DNA from: Verrucomicrobiota bacterium
GTDB taxonomy: Bacteria > Verrucomicrobiota > Verrucomicrobiia > Chthoniobacterales > UBA10450
DNA: 10,999 nucleotides
Assembly: GCA_003218785.1 (NCBI GenBank)
Contig: QHOM01000050.1
Location: 1-10,999, forward strand
Reading direction: 5' to 3'
Shown here in pieces: positions 1 to 6,140 of this stretch. The translations under genes and the position numbers were made by a program. Within the stretch, counting starts at the first letter, position 1; each line of letters opens with the position of its first letter. The notes beneath the pieces were generated by a model, which was not told the origin of the DNA, made no database searches, and worked only from the letters and a program-made list of their open reading frames with translations.

Positions 1-555
1 GTCGCGCCGGGCACGATCTTCGCGCTCTTCGCGGGCATTTACTATTGGTTTCCGAAAGCGACTGGCCGAAAGATGAACGATTTCTGGGGCAAAGTGCATT
101 TTTGGCCGACGCTCATCTGTATGAACGTGATCTTTCTACCAATGTTTCTGCAGGGAATGGCCGGTATGCATCGGCGTTGGTACGATGGCGGGCAGGGGTG
201 GACCGTTTCGGGTGATCACACGATTTGGGGATTGACCGGTTTTCAATGGAACACGCCGATCTCGTGGGCCGCGTGGATCATGGGTCTGGCGCAAATCCCG
301 TTCATCATCAATTTCTTCTGGAGTATCAAGCACGGCGAAAAGGTGAATGACAACCCGTGGGAAGCGACCACGCTGGAATGGACCGCGCCTTCGCCGCCGC
401 CGCACGGAAATTTCGTGACGACCCCGGTCGCCTATCGTGGCCCCTATGAATATAGCCTCCCGGGCCGCGAACAAGATTTCACAATGCAAAACGAGCCGGT
501 GGAGCCGAGCGAGCGGACACGCCGCAAACCGCCGGCCGAGCTGGTCCCCGCCTAA
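1..555 (+). CDS. ctaD: Cytochrome c oxidase subunit I, C-terminal part
   Basis: The reading frame is open from base 1 and ends at the TAA of 553-555, so only the last 184 residues are present. It shows the late-helix signature of heme-copper oxidase subunit I: FAGIYYWFPKATGR, then GKVHFWPT, then FLPMFLQGMAGMHRR, which matches the region after the last metal-ligand helices of A-family oxidases. Two more membrane segments follow (about window residues 41-60 and 92-112), then a hydrophilic, proline-rich tail. The heme and CuB ligand histidines lie upstream, outside the window. As catalytic subunit it reduces O2 to water and pumps protons in the cytoplasmic membrane. ctaE begins 9 bases downstream, so they form one operon. 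The identity is firm; the exact oxidase subtype cannot be read from this fragment. Confidence 0.95.
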   Translation, partial: VAPGTIFALFAGIYYWFPKATGRKMNDFWGKVHFWPTLICMNVIFLPMFLQGMAGMHRRWYDGGQGWTVSGDHTIWGLTGFQWNTPISWAAWIMGLAQIPFIINFFWSIKHGEKVNDNPWEATTLEWTAPSPPPHGNFVTTPVAYRGPYEYSLPGREQDFTMQNEPVEPSERTRRKPPAELVPA

Positions 556-564
556 GCGGACGCG

Positions 565-1440
565 ATGGAGATTCCGTACACCGTCTCGACTCGGCCTGAC
601 ACCGGTCTCTGGAACGCCAAGGTCGGCATCTGGTTGTTTCTCGCGTCGGAAGTGATGCTCTTCGGCGGACTTTTTTCCGCCTACATCTTTTTGCGACTCG
701 ATGCGCCGCCGGGGATGTGGCCGCATGGGCTTCTCAATGTTCCCGTCGGCACAATGAACACCGCCATCCTCATCATGTCGTCGGTGACGGTGGTGCTGGC
801 TTGGGCTGCGCTAAAAATGCGTCGATACCGTGCGTACTGGTGGTACATGCTGGCCACGATTTTATGCGGCGTGATTTTCTTGACGGTCAAACTCGTTTAC
901 GAGTGGCCGCAGAAGTTTGATCACTTCGGCGCTTACATTAAACCGGAAGCGCTCGGAAATTACGAACAGTATCTTGGGAATGAGCATGCGGCCGCGAAAG
1001 GCCTTCCGCCGCGCCTCGAGATCACTGGTCATTTGCACAATCGCGCGGCGCTGAACGACCCCAACATTAAGGACTACGAAGTTGCGCTTGATCCAGTGAA
1101 CGCCGATCCGATCAATCCTGCAATGGACCGACCTCACTTTTTCTATATGCCGCCTACCGACAAGATTGCCAAGATCGAGAAGGAAGACGTCCAGTACGCT
1201 ACGATGTTCCTGCCTAAGCATAGCGCGTACTTTGCCAGCTATTTCACGATCACTGGTTTGCATGGCATGCATGTGCTCGGCGGTGTGCTCGTCTTCATTT
1301 ACATGTGGTTGCCGGTCAGCAAAAAGCTTTACCAGCGCAACCCGGAACATCTTGCCAATCGTGTTGAGGTAGCCGGCCTTTTTTGGCATTTTGTCGATCT
1401 AATCTGGATCTTCGTCTTCCCACTTTTTTATCTCCTCTAA
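565..1440 (+). CDS. ctaE: Cytochrome c oxidase subunit III with a long inter-helix insertion
   Basis: This 291-residue protein is subunit III of the aa3/caa3-type oxidase, a membrane subunit that stabilises the active site of subunit I. The N-terminus has the family motif GIWLFLASEVMLFGGLFSAY with the conserved membrane glutamate at E29. The C-terminal half has TGLHGMHVLGG (230-240) and the final helix FWHFVDLIWIFVFPLFY. Helices are visible at about 20-44, 63-82, 92-112, 222-248 and 270-291. Between residues about 115 and 220 lies a hydrophilic stretch of roughly 90-100 residues, where typical subunit III proteins have a short loop. ctaD ends 9 bases upstream and ctaF starts 3 bases downstream. 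The start at ATG 565 is supported by the typical N-terminus; no strong Shine-Dalgarno site is seen. Confidence 0.95.
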   Translation: MEIPYTVSTRPDTGLWNAKVGIWLFLASEVMLFGGLFSAYIFLRLDAPPGMWPHGLLNVPVGTMNTAILIMSSVTVVLAWAALKMRRYRAYWWYMLATILCGVIFLTVKLVYEWPQKFDHFGAYIKPEALGNYEQYLGNEHAAAKGLPPRLEITGHLHNRAALNDPNIKDYEVALDPVNADPINPAMDRPHFFYMPPTDKIAKIEKEDVQYATMFLPKHSAYFASYFTITGLHGMHVLGGVLVFIYMWLPVSKKLYQRNPEHLANRVEVAGLFWHFVDLIWIFVFPLFYLL

Positions 1441-1443
1441 TCC

Positions 1444-1788
1444 ATGAACAACCCGCCTGACGTTTCCCAAGACCCAAAGGAGTACGAGGAATACGCGCAC
1501 AACGTGCAGAAGCACGTCCGTGGTTACTTGATGGTGGGTGCGCTGCTACTCGCGTTTACAGCCATTACAGTCGCACTTTCTTATGTCGATTTTGGCGCGC
1601 GCAAAGCGAACGTCGCCGTAGCCATGTTCGTAGCAACGCTTAAGGCGGGCTTGGTAGCGGCAATCTTCATGCATCTTGCCGCGGAAAAGCGCCTCATCTA
1701 CCGCATCCTGATTTTCACCGGCTTTTTTGTGTTCGGACTTTTCTGGCTTATCTTTTTGGCGTGGTACGACTACCCGGTCTTTCATTAA
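1444..1788 (+). CDS. ctaF: Cytochrome c oxidase subunit IV (prokaryotic type)
   Basis: A 114-residue protein with a short charged N-terminus and three hydrophobic helices (about 27-48, 57-78 and 86-108), the size and layout of bacterial cytochrome c oxidase subunit IV. The segment around VATLKAGLVAAIFMHL (64-79) is the family hallmark: a helix with a Lys and a Phe-Met-His-Leu end. It lies 3 bases after ctaE and its stop is directly followed by the next ATG. Codons 83-114 fall inside a perfect 246-bp tandem duplication, so the coding sequence for the third helix occurs again at 1936-2031, fused to another ORF. The copy at 1444-1788 is the complete gene. The role is structural; this subunit is the least conserved of the complex. 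Confidence 0.88.
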   Translation: MNNPPDVSQDPKEYEEYAHNVQKHVRGYLMVGALLLAFTAITVALSYVDFGARKANVAVAMFVATLKAGLVAAIFMHLAAEKRLIYRILIFTGFFVFGLFWLIFLAWYDYPVFH

Positions 1789-2181
1789 ATGTCGCTTAAG
1801 GGCTTCCATATTGTTTTCATTATTTTCTCGACGCTGCTTGCGCTCGGGATCGGAGCATCGTGCATCTGGGTCGATCTGGTAGAAGGCGCTCCAATTTATC
1901 TTGCCGGAGCAATCTTATCGCTTGCCGCGGCGGTTCGCCTCATCTACCGCATCCTGATTTTCACCGGCTTTTTTGTGTTCGGACTTTTCTGGCTTATCTT
2001 TTTGGCGTGGTACGACTACCCGGTCTTTCATTAAATGTCGCTTAAGGGCTTCCATATTGTTTTCATTATTTTCTCGACGCTGCTTGCGCTCGGGATCGGA
2101 GCATCGTGCATCTGGGTCGATCTGGTAGAAGGCGCTCCAATTTATCTTGCCGGAGCAATCTTATCGCTTGCCGCGGCGGTT
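1690..2181 (+). repeat. Perfect 246-bp tandem duplication in the cox operon
   Basis: Bases 1690-1935 and 1936-2181 appear identical throughout. The unit runs from codon 83 of ctaF through codon 49 of the following small gene. Because 246 is a multiple of three and both genes share a reading frame, the junction at 1935/1936 stays open and produces a chimeric ORF. The 10-mer CTTGCCGCGG occurs at 1675-1684, 1921-1930 and 2167-2176, exactly 246 apart, just before each breakpoint. GCAATCTT also lies a little upstream of each copy. This points to recombination or slippage between short homologies. The lack of any mismatch means a very recent event or an assembly error. Confidence 0.95.
1789..2034 (+). 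CDS. Chimeric ORF: small membrane protein head fused to CtaF tail
   Basis: This 81-codon ORF was produced by the tandem duplication. Residues 1-49 are identical to the first 49 residues of the 69-aa protein at 2035-2244. Residues 50-81 are identical to CtaF residues 83-114, including its last helix and the C-terminal YDYPVFH. The predicted product has three hydrophobic stretches: two from the small protein and one from subunit IV. It starts at the ATG directly after the ctaF stop, the same context as the second copy, so it should be translated if the duplication is real. It is probably a by-product and not a selected gene. It could compete with CtaF or the 69-aa protein for partners, but nothing in the sequence shows function. 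Confidence 0.6.
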   Translation: MSLKGFHIVFIIFSTLLALGIGASCIWVDLVEGAPIYLAGAILSLAAAVRLIYRILIFTGFFVFGLFWLIFLAWYDYPVFH

Positions 2182-2244
2182 GTGCTGGTGATTTACGGCG
2201 TCTGGTTCTATCGCAAAATGAAACGGCTTCGCATCATCACATGA
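2035..2244 (+). CDS. Small two-helix membrane protein of the cox operon
   Basis: A 69-residue protein with two hydrophobic segments (about 6-27 and 36-57) and a strongly basic end, FYRKMKRLRIIT, which suggests a cytoplasmic C-terminus by the positive-inside rule. I do not recognise a named family. It is the intact version of the gene whose first 49 codons are duplicated at 1789-1935. It sits between ctaF and the CPFC protein, and its TGA overlaps the next start as ATGA, so it is translationally coupled. The position within the oxidase gene set suggests an accessory subunit or assembly role, but that is inference from context only. Confidence 0.75.
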   Translation: MSLKGFHIVFIIFSTLLALGIGASCIWVDLVEGAPIYLAGAILSLAAAVVLVIYGVWFYRKMKRLRIIT

Positions 2245-2501
2245 AAGCGAAAATTCTGTCGGTCCTGCTTTTGTGGATCTTTTCACCACTTGGACAAGCG
2301 CTGGCATGTCCGTTTTGTTACGGAGCAAAAGATGGAAAATCGACCGAGCACATGGCGGTGGCAATCTGGTTCCTTTTTGGCGCGGTTATGTCGGTATTGG
2401 GTGGGATCGGAGCGTTCAGTTTTCATCTCTGGCGGCATGGGCGCATGCCGGCCGAGCCTTATCAAGAGATCACCGAGGAAGATCTGAGCAACTATGAGTA
2501 G
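2241..2501 (+). CDS. Small signal-peptide protein with CPFC motif and one helix
   Basis: An 86-residue protein starting at the ATG that overlaps the previous stop by 4 bases (2241-2244). Residues 1-22 look like a signal peptide: basic MKAK, a hydrophobic core, then GQALA before cysteine 23. The predicted mature protein begins near CPFCYGAKDG, so a C-x-x-C pair (C23, C26) lies at the outer face. One transmembrane helix follows at about 39-63, then an acidic tail (EITEEDL). The 3' end overlaps ctaC by 8 bases. C23 is preceded by LA, but the upstream context LGQALAC is only a marginal lipobox. The exported cysteine pair beside the CuA subunit gene suggests metal or thiol handling during oxidase assembly. 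I do not recognise the family. Confidence 0.75.
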   Translation: MKAKILSVLLLWIFSPLGQALACPFCYGAKDGKSTEHMAVAIWFLFGAVMSVLGGIGAFSFHLWRHGRMPAEPYQEITEEDLSNYE

Positions 2502-3354
2502 CCTCGCGCTGATCAACGAATTCCTGGGTCAGCCGCCGAACGCCTCCTCACATGGATATCAAATCGACCATATCCTCGAGTTTTGCCACTGGTTCATGGG
2601 CGCGCTTTTTCTCGGTTGGTCGGCGTTTTTTATTTTCGTCCTGATTCGTTTTCGGAAAGGGCGGCACCCGGCTGCGGATCACCATGGCGTAAGGAGCCCC
2701 ATCTCGACGCATCTGGAATTCTCGGTTGTCTTGATCGAGGCGGTACTCCTGCTTGGATTTGCGATTCCACTCTGGGCAAAGCGCGTGAATCAGTTTCCAC
2801 CAGGCAAGGAAGCGCTCGTCGTCCACGTCGTAGGCCAGCAGTTTAGCTGGAATTTTCAGTTGGCCGGGCCCGACGGACAATTTGGCCGGCGCGATATCAG
2901 CTTTGTGAGCAACTCGAACCCGATGGGCCTCGATCCCAACGACCCCGCCGGCAAAGACGATATCATTACGCAAGGCGAACTTCATGTGCCGGTGAATCGT
3001 CCGGTTATTCTCGAACTTGCCTCAAAAGATGTGATTCACGATTTCTTCTTGCCACACATGCGCATCGGTGGTGACGCGATCCCCGGTTCGCTCATTCCGA
3101 TCTGGTTCACGCCGCTCAAGACCGGTACGTACGAGGTAATTTGCGCGCAGCTTTGCGGTCTTGGCCATTACAGCATGAAAGGCTCACTGGTGGTCGATAC
3201 ACCGGAGGATTATCAGGCGTGGCTCAAAGAGCGTGCCGAACTGGCGGGTACGCAGAGTGCGTCGGCGCCAGGCGCGCCGAAAACGGAAAATCCACCTGCG
3301 AAGCAAGAGAACAAACCAGCTCAGCCTGCACCGTCGCCGGGTCCTCAGCTGTAG
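2494..3354 (+). CDS. ctaC: Cytochrome c oxidase subunit II (CuA)
   Basis: This 286-residue subunit takes electrons from cytochrome c at its CuA centre and passes them to subunit I. Two membrane helices (about 29-52 and 75-95) are followed by a periplasmic cupredoxin domain. CuA ligands are visible: H182 in VIHDF, then CAQLCGLGHYSM with C217, C221, H225 and M228. The usual Glu of CSELC is Gln219, which should still serve because the backbone carbonyl is the ligand. The aromatic patch reads QQFSWNF: the first Trp of the common QWYW motif is Phe117 and the second remains as W119. No cytochrome c domain is fused. Residues about 252-286 are a Pro/Ala-rich tail. The TAG stop lies inside a REPIN-like repeat. 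Its place after subunits I, III and IV differs from the common ctaC-first order. Confidence 0.96.
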   Translation: MSSLALINEFLGQPPNASSHGYQIDHILEFCHWFMGALFLGWSAFFIFVLIRFRKGRHPAADHHGVRSPISTHLEFSVVLIEAVLLLGFAIPLWAKRVNQFPPGKEALVVHVVGQQFSWNFQLAGPDGQFGRRDISFVSNSNPMGLDPNDPAGKDDIITQGELHVPVNRPVILELASKDVIHDFFLPHMRIGGDAIPGSLIPIWFTPLKTGTYEVICAQLCGLGHYSMKGSLVVDTPEDYQAWLKERAELAGTQSASAPGAPKTENPPAKQENKPAQPAPSPGPQL

Positions 3355-3431
3355 CCGCTTCGCTGTGCGAAGCGCCGTGCTGATGTGAAAACAGAGCTGG
3401 TGTTGCGTCGCCCACTGGGCGACGGCTACAG
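3349..3431. repeat. Paired-hairpin REPIN-like element after ctaC
   Basis: The outer ends are a 9-bp inverted repeat, CTGTAGCCG (3349-3357) and CGGCTACAG (3423-3431). Inside each end sits a perfect 8-bp hairpin with a 3-base loop: CGCTTCGC/GCGAAGCG (3356-3374) and CGTCGCCC/GGGCGACG (3406-3424). GTAG (3351-3354) and CTAC (3426-3429) lie just outside the hairpins. GTAG beside a palindrome, in two inverted copies, is the known layout of REP doublets moved by RAYT transposases of the IS200/IS605 superfamily. The TAG of the first GTAG is the ctaC stop codon. No T-run follows either stem, so it is not a typical intrinsic terminator, although the transcript could fold. Confidence 0.75.
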
Positions 3432-3437
3432 AAACTC

Positions 3438-3464
3438 ATCTGCGAAATCCGCGTAATCTGCGGT
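3438..3464 (+). repeat. Three 9-bp direct repeats upstream of ctaA
   Basis: Three consecutive 9-mers, ATCTGCGAA, ATCCGCGTA and ATCTGCGGT, follow the pattern ATCYGCGNN. They end 14 bases before the ctaA start and are followed by a T-rich stretch. They could be a small dispersed intergenic repeat or a binding site in the ctaA leader. Nothing in the sequence decides which. Confidence 0.5.
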
Positions 3465-3478
3465 TATCTTTTTCCGAG

Positions 3479-4540
3479 ATGAATTCGGGGAATTCTGCGA
3501 GATCGACAAAATGGCTCAACTGTTTCGCGTGGCTTACATGCATCGCGACGCTTTTGCTCATTTGCAGCGGTGGAATGGTAACGAGTAAGGGCGTTGGCCT
3601 CTCGGTGCCAGATTGGCCGACCACGTTTGGCTACAACATGTTTCTGTTCCCAGTCTCAAAATGGATCGGCGGAATTTTCTTTGAGCATACGCATCGCTTG
3701 ATCGCTTCGGCAGTTGGATTCCTGACGATCATCCTCGCGATCTGGCTTTGGCGCAGCGACCCTCGGCGATGGGTTCGCAACCTCGGAGCGGTTGCCCTCA
3801 GCGCGGTGATTTTGCAGGGCGTGCTCGGTGGACTGCGCGTCACCATGCTTAAGGACGAGATCGGAATCTTTCATGCCTGTCTCGCGCAAGCGTTTCTCGG
3901 CCTGCTGATCGTGATTGCGCTGGTGACCTCAAAATTTTGGCGAACACTCGCTAACTCCGTTGTCGATCCAAAAAAAATTGCGCCGATCACAACGCTGGTT
4001 ATTGCAATAACGCTTGCGATTTATGTGCAACTTGCGCTCGGGGCGACGATGCGGCACCAGCATCGCGACTTGGCAATTCTCGATTTTCCCACGGCAAACG
4101 GCGCATGGATTCCGGATAGCAGCGCGACTGTGCTTGCAAGAATCAATGCCTGGCGCGATGCACGCGGCTTATCGGACGTGACTGCGTTCCAAATCTGGCT
4201 GCAAATGGCGCACCGGTTTCTCGCGCTTCTTATCGCGATCGCTGTGGTTGCATTTTGTGTCCGTGTTGGGAAAGACGCGCAGGGCGTCACTGCGCTCAAA
4301 AGATTGTCGGTCTTCTGGGTTGCGTTGGTTGCGTGCCAGATTACGCTCGGGGCTTGGACAATTTGGAGTAACAAGGCGGCCGACGTTGCCACTGCGCATG
4401 TCGCGGGTGGCGCGATCATGCTATCTTTTGGCGTGAGCATTAGCGCAATTTGCCGGCGAATCTCGCATCGACGGCTTGATAGGGCACCATACCAGTCTGG
4501 CTCGGACCCGTCTGACGCGCCGCAACACGTCGTCGCATGA
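3479..4540 (+). CDS. ctaA: Heme A synthase (COX15/CtaA family)
   Basis: A 353-residue, eight-helix membrane enzyme that oxidises the heme O methyl group to the formyl group of heme A, the cofactor of this oxidase. The N-terminal signature GGMVTSKGVGLSVPDWPTTFG (residues 31-51) is typical. Heme-binding positions are visible in both halves: E69 and H72 in FEHTHR, H132 in IFHACLAQ, H245 in MAHRF and H307 in TAHVAGG. A hydrophilic loop of about 45 residues (193-238) lies before the third histidine helix. ctaB follows with an ATGA overlap, pairing the two heme A pathway enzymes. The ATG at 3479 has no clear Shine-Dalgarno sequence. The gene is separated from ctaC by a repeat-filled 124-base gap, so it may have its own promoter or be read through. 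Confidence 0.93.
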   Translation: MNSGNSARSTKWLNCFAWLTCIATLLLICSGGMVTSKGVGLSVPDWPTTFGYNMFLFPVSKWIGGIFFEHTHRLIASAVGFLTIILAIWLWRSDPRRWVRNLGAVALSAVILQGVLGGLRVTMLKDEIGIFHACLAQAFLGLLIVIALVTSKFWRTLANSVVDPKKIAPITTLVIAITLAIYVQLALGATMRHQHRDLAILDFPTANGAWIPDSSATVLARINAWRDARGLSDVTAFQIWLQMAHRFLALLIAIAVVAFCVRVGKDAQGVTALKRLSVFWVALVACQITLGAWTIWSNKAADVATAHVAGGAIMLSFGVSISAICRRISHRRLDRAPYQSGSDPSDAPQHVVA

Positions 4541-5457
4541 AAGACGCTGTGATTCGCAACGCGACCGAGGTTGAAACTGCTGCGAGAAATGGCGAATCGG
4601 TGCGTGGCCGCGTGCTTGATTTCGCCGAGCTGTTCAAAGCGCGACTCACACTGCTTGTTCTGCTCACCACCGCGGCCGGTTTTTATCTCGGAGCTGAATC
4701 ACCGATCAACTATGCGGCATTGTTTCACGTTGTGTTTGGAACGGCGGCGGCGGCGGCCGGCGCAGCCGCCCTCAACCAGTGGTGGGAATGCAAGCTCGAC
4801 GCGGTTATGCGTCGAACGAGAACACGCCCCGTTCCGGCTGGCCGCATGCGCCCTGTCGAAGCGCTTACGCTCGGCGTCGCTCTTTCAGTTCTTGGCGTCA
4901 GCTATCTTGCGGTGGCTTGTAACGCGCTTAGTGCTACGCTCGCCGCGCTTACAATTGTCATCTATATCTTTGGCTACACACCACTGAAGCGCGCCAGCAC
5001 CGCGAACACGGTAGTAGGTGCCATCCCGGGGGCGATCCCGCCAATGATCGGTTGGGTGGCTGCGCGCGGAGCGATTGAAGCCGGCGCTTGGAGCCTTTTC
5101 GCGATCCTGTTGTTGTGGCAATTGCCGCATTTCTTTGCGATTGCTTGGATGCACCGGGAAGATTATTCGCGCGCGGGCTTTCGCATGATTTCGAGCGATG
5201 ACCGCAGCGGCGAACGCAGCGCCAGCCAAAGTGTGTTTTTCTGCATTTTGCTTCTGGTGATAGGAGGCCTGCCCGCATTTGTCGGAGTTGTCACGTTCGC
5301 TTACCTCGCAATCGAGCTTGTGCTTGGCGGTTTGTTTGTTGCCGTCGCGATGCGTTTTTTAAAGGCGCGCACCGCCAGAGCAGCTCGTTTGCTGTTTATC
5401 ACATCGATTGTTTATCTTCCGCTGTTGCTGGCGGCTTTGGTCCTGACGAAAGCATGA
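4537..5457 (+). CDS. ctaB: Protoheme IX farnesyltransferase (heme O synthase)
   Basis: A 306-residue UbiA-superfamily prenyltransferase that adds a farnesyl group to protoheme to make heme O, the substrate of the upstream CtaA. The first Asp-rich region reads N80-QWWE-CKLD88-AVMRRTRTRPVPAG, matching the family pattern with the RT-x-x-RP sequence after it; the usual first Asp pair is partly replaced by Gln/Glu. Further family landmarks are YTPLKR (147-152) and LLWQLPHFFAIAWMHREDYSRAGF (starting near 192). About eight or nine helices are visible. It overlaps ctaA by ATGA at the start and the SCO gene by ATGA at the end, so the three are coupled. The first 25 residues are a hydrophilic extension before the core. 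Confidence 0.94.
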   Translation: MKDAVIRNATEVETAARNGESVRGRVLDFAELFKARLTLLVLLTTAAGFYLGAESPINYAALFHVVFGTAAAAAGAAALNQWWECKLDAVMRRTRTRPVPAGRMRPVEALTLGVALSVLGVSYLAVACNALSATLAALTIVIYIFGYTPLKRASTANTVVGAIPGAIPPMIGWVAARGAIEAGAWSLFAILLLWQLPHFFAIAWMHREDYSRAGFRMISSDDRSGERSASQSVFFCILLLVIGGLPAFVGVVTFAYLAIELVLGGLFVAVAMRFLKARTARAARLLFITSIVYLPLLLAALVLTKA

Positions 5458-6107
5458 ACGCAGCTTCTGCAGCAATAAATCGCACATCTGCGAGAAGGTC
5501 GATCTCCTGGAAGATCACCTTGATCCTCATTCCGCTGGTGACGCTTGGCCTTTTGCTTTGGTTGCGACAGATCGAGGTGAACGCGCTCCGTCAGCGCAGC
5601 ATTTCCTCCTACGGCGCGGTGCCACATTTCCAGCTCATAAACCAGGAGGGACAGCCATTCGACTCCGCGCGATTGGCTGGGAAGATTTGGATCGCTGACT
5701 TCATTTACACGACTTGTCCAGGGCCGTGTCCGATTATCGGCACACGGATGAGTGAATTGCAGGAGCCATTGGAAAAGACCGACGTGCATTTGGTCTCGTT
5801 TAGTGTCGACCCTGAAAAAGACAAGCCGGAGGTTCTGCGCGGGTACGCGGAGAAGTTGCGCGCCGACCCAAAACGCTGGGATTTTCTCACAGGACCCAAG
5901 TCCACGATTTACAAACTTTCGCATGATGATTTCAAACTTGCGGTGTCCGATGGCAGCGATGAAGCCGGAATTCCCGTGCATAGCACCCGGATGGTTTTGG
6001 TGGATCGACATGGCGAAATCCGCGGTTATTACCAAGCAACGGCAGCGGACGCAGTGACGAAATTGCTCGCCGACACGAGTCATCTGTTACGCGAGCAACC
6101 GAAATAG
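5454..6107 (+). CDS. sco: SCO1/SenC-type copper chaperone
   Basis: A 217-residue protein with an N-terminal membrane anchor (about 19-37) and a thioredoxin-fold domain facing the periplasm. The SCO copper site is intact: C88 and C92 in TTCPGPCPIIGTRM, and H176 in IPVHSTRM. The FSVDP motif (116-120) is also typical. SCO proteins deliver copper to, or reduce, the CuA site of subunit II, encoded about 2 kb upstream. The start overlaps the ctaB stop by 4 bases. The gene is the last of the oxidase operon. The next gene is convergent and ends 33 bases away. No clear intrinsic terminator is seen in that gap. Confidence 0.93.
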   Translation: MNAASAAINRTSARRSISWKITLILIPLVTLGLLLWLRQIEVNALRQRSISSYGAVPHFQLINQEGQPFDSARLAGKIWIADFIYTTCPGPCPIIGTRMSELQEPLEKTDVHLVSFSVDPEKDKPEVLRGYAEKLRADPKRWDFLTGPKSTIYKLSHDDFKLAVSDGSDEAGIPVHSTRMVLVDRHGEIRGYYQATAADAVTKLLADTSHLLREQPK

Positions 6108-6140
6108 ACGGCAGTCAGGCCAACGACCCCAGCTGCAGCG

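Noticed and set aside
136..726. Long minus-strand ORF opposite ctaD and ctaE
   Set aside because: It is antisense to two firmly identified genes, rich in Arg and His as expected from shadow translation, and has no recognisable domain.
3356..3374. Intrinsic terminator after ctaC
   Set aside because: The hairpin is perfect but no T-run follows, and it is one of a matched pair within a larger repeat, so the repeat explanation fits better.
5412..6083. 223-codon minus-strand ORF opposite the SCO gene
   Set aside because: The plus strand has intact SCO copper ligands; the reverse product is a shadow ORF.
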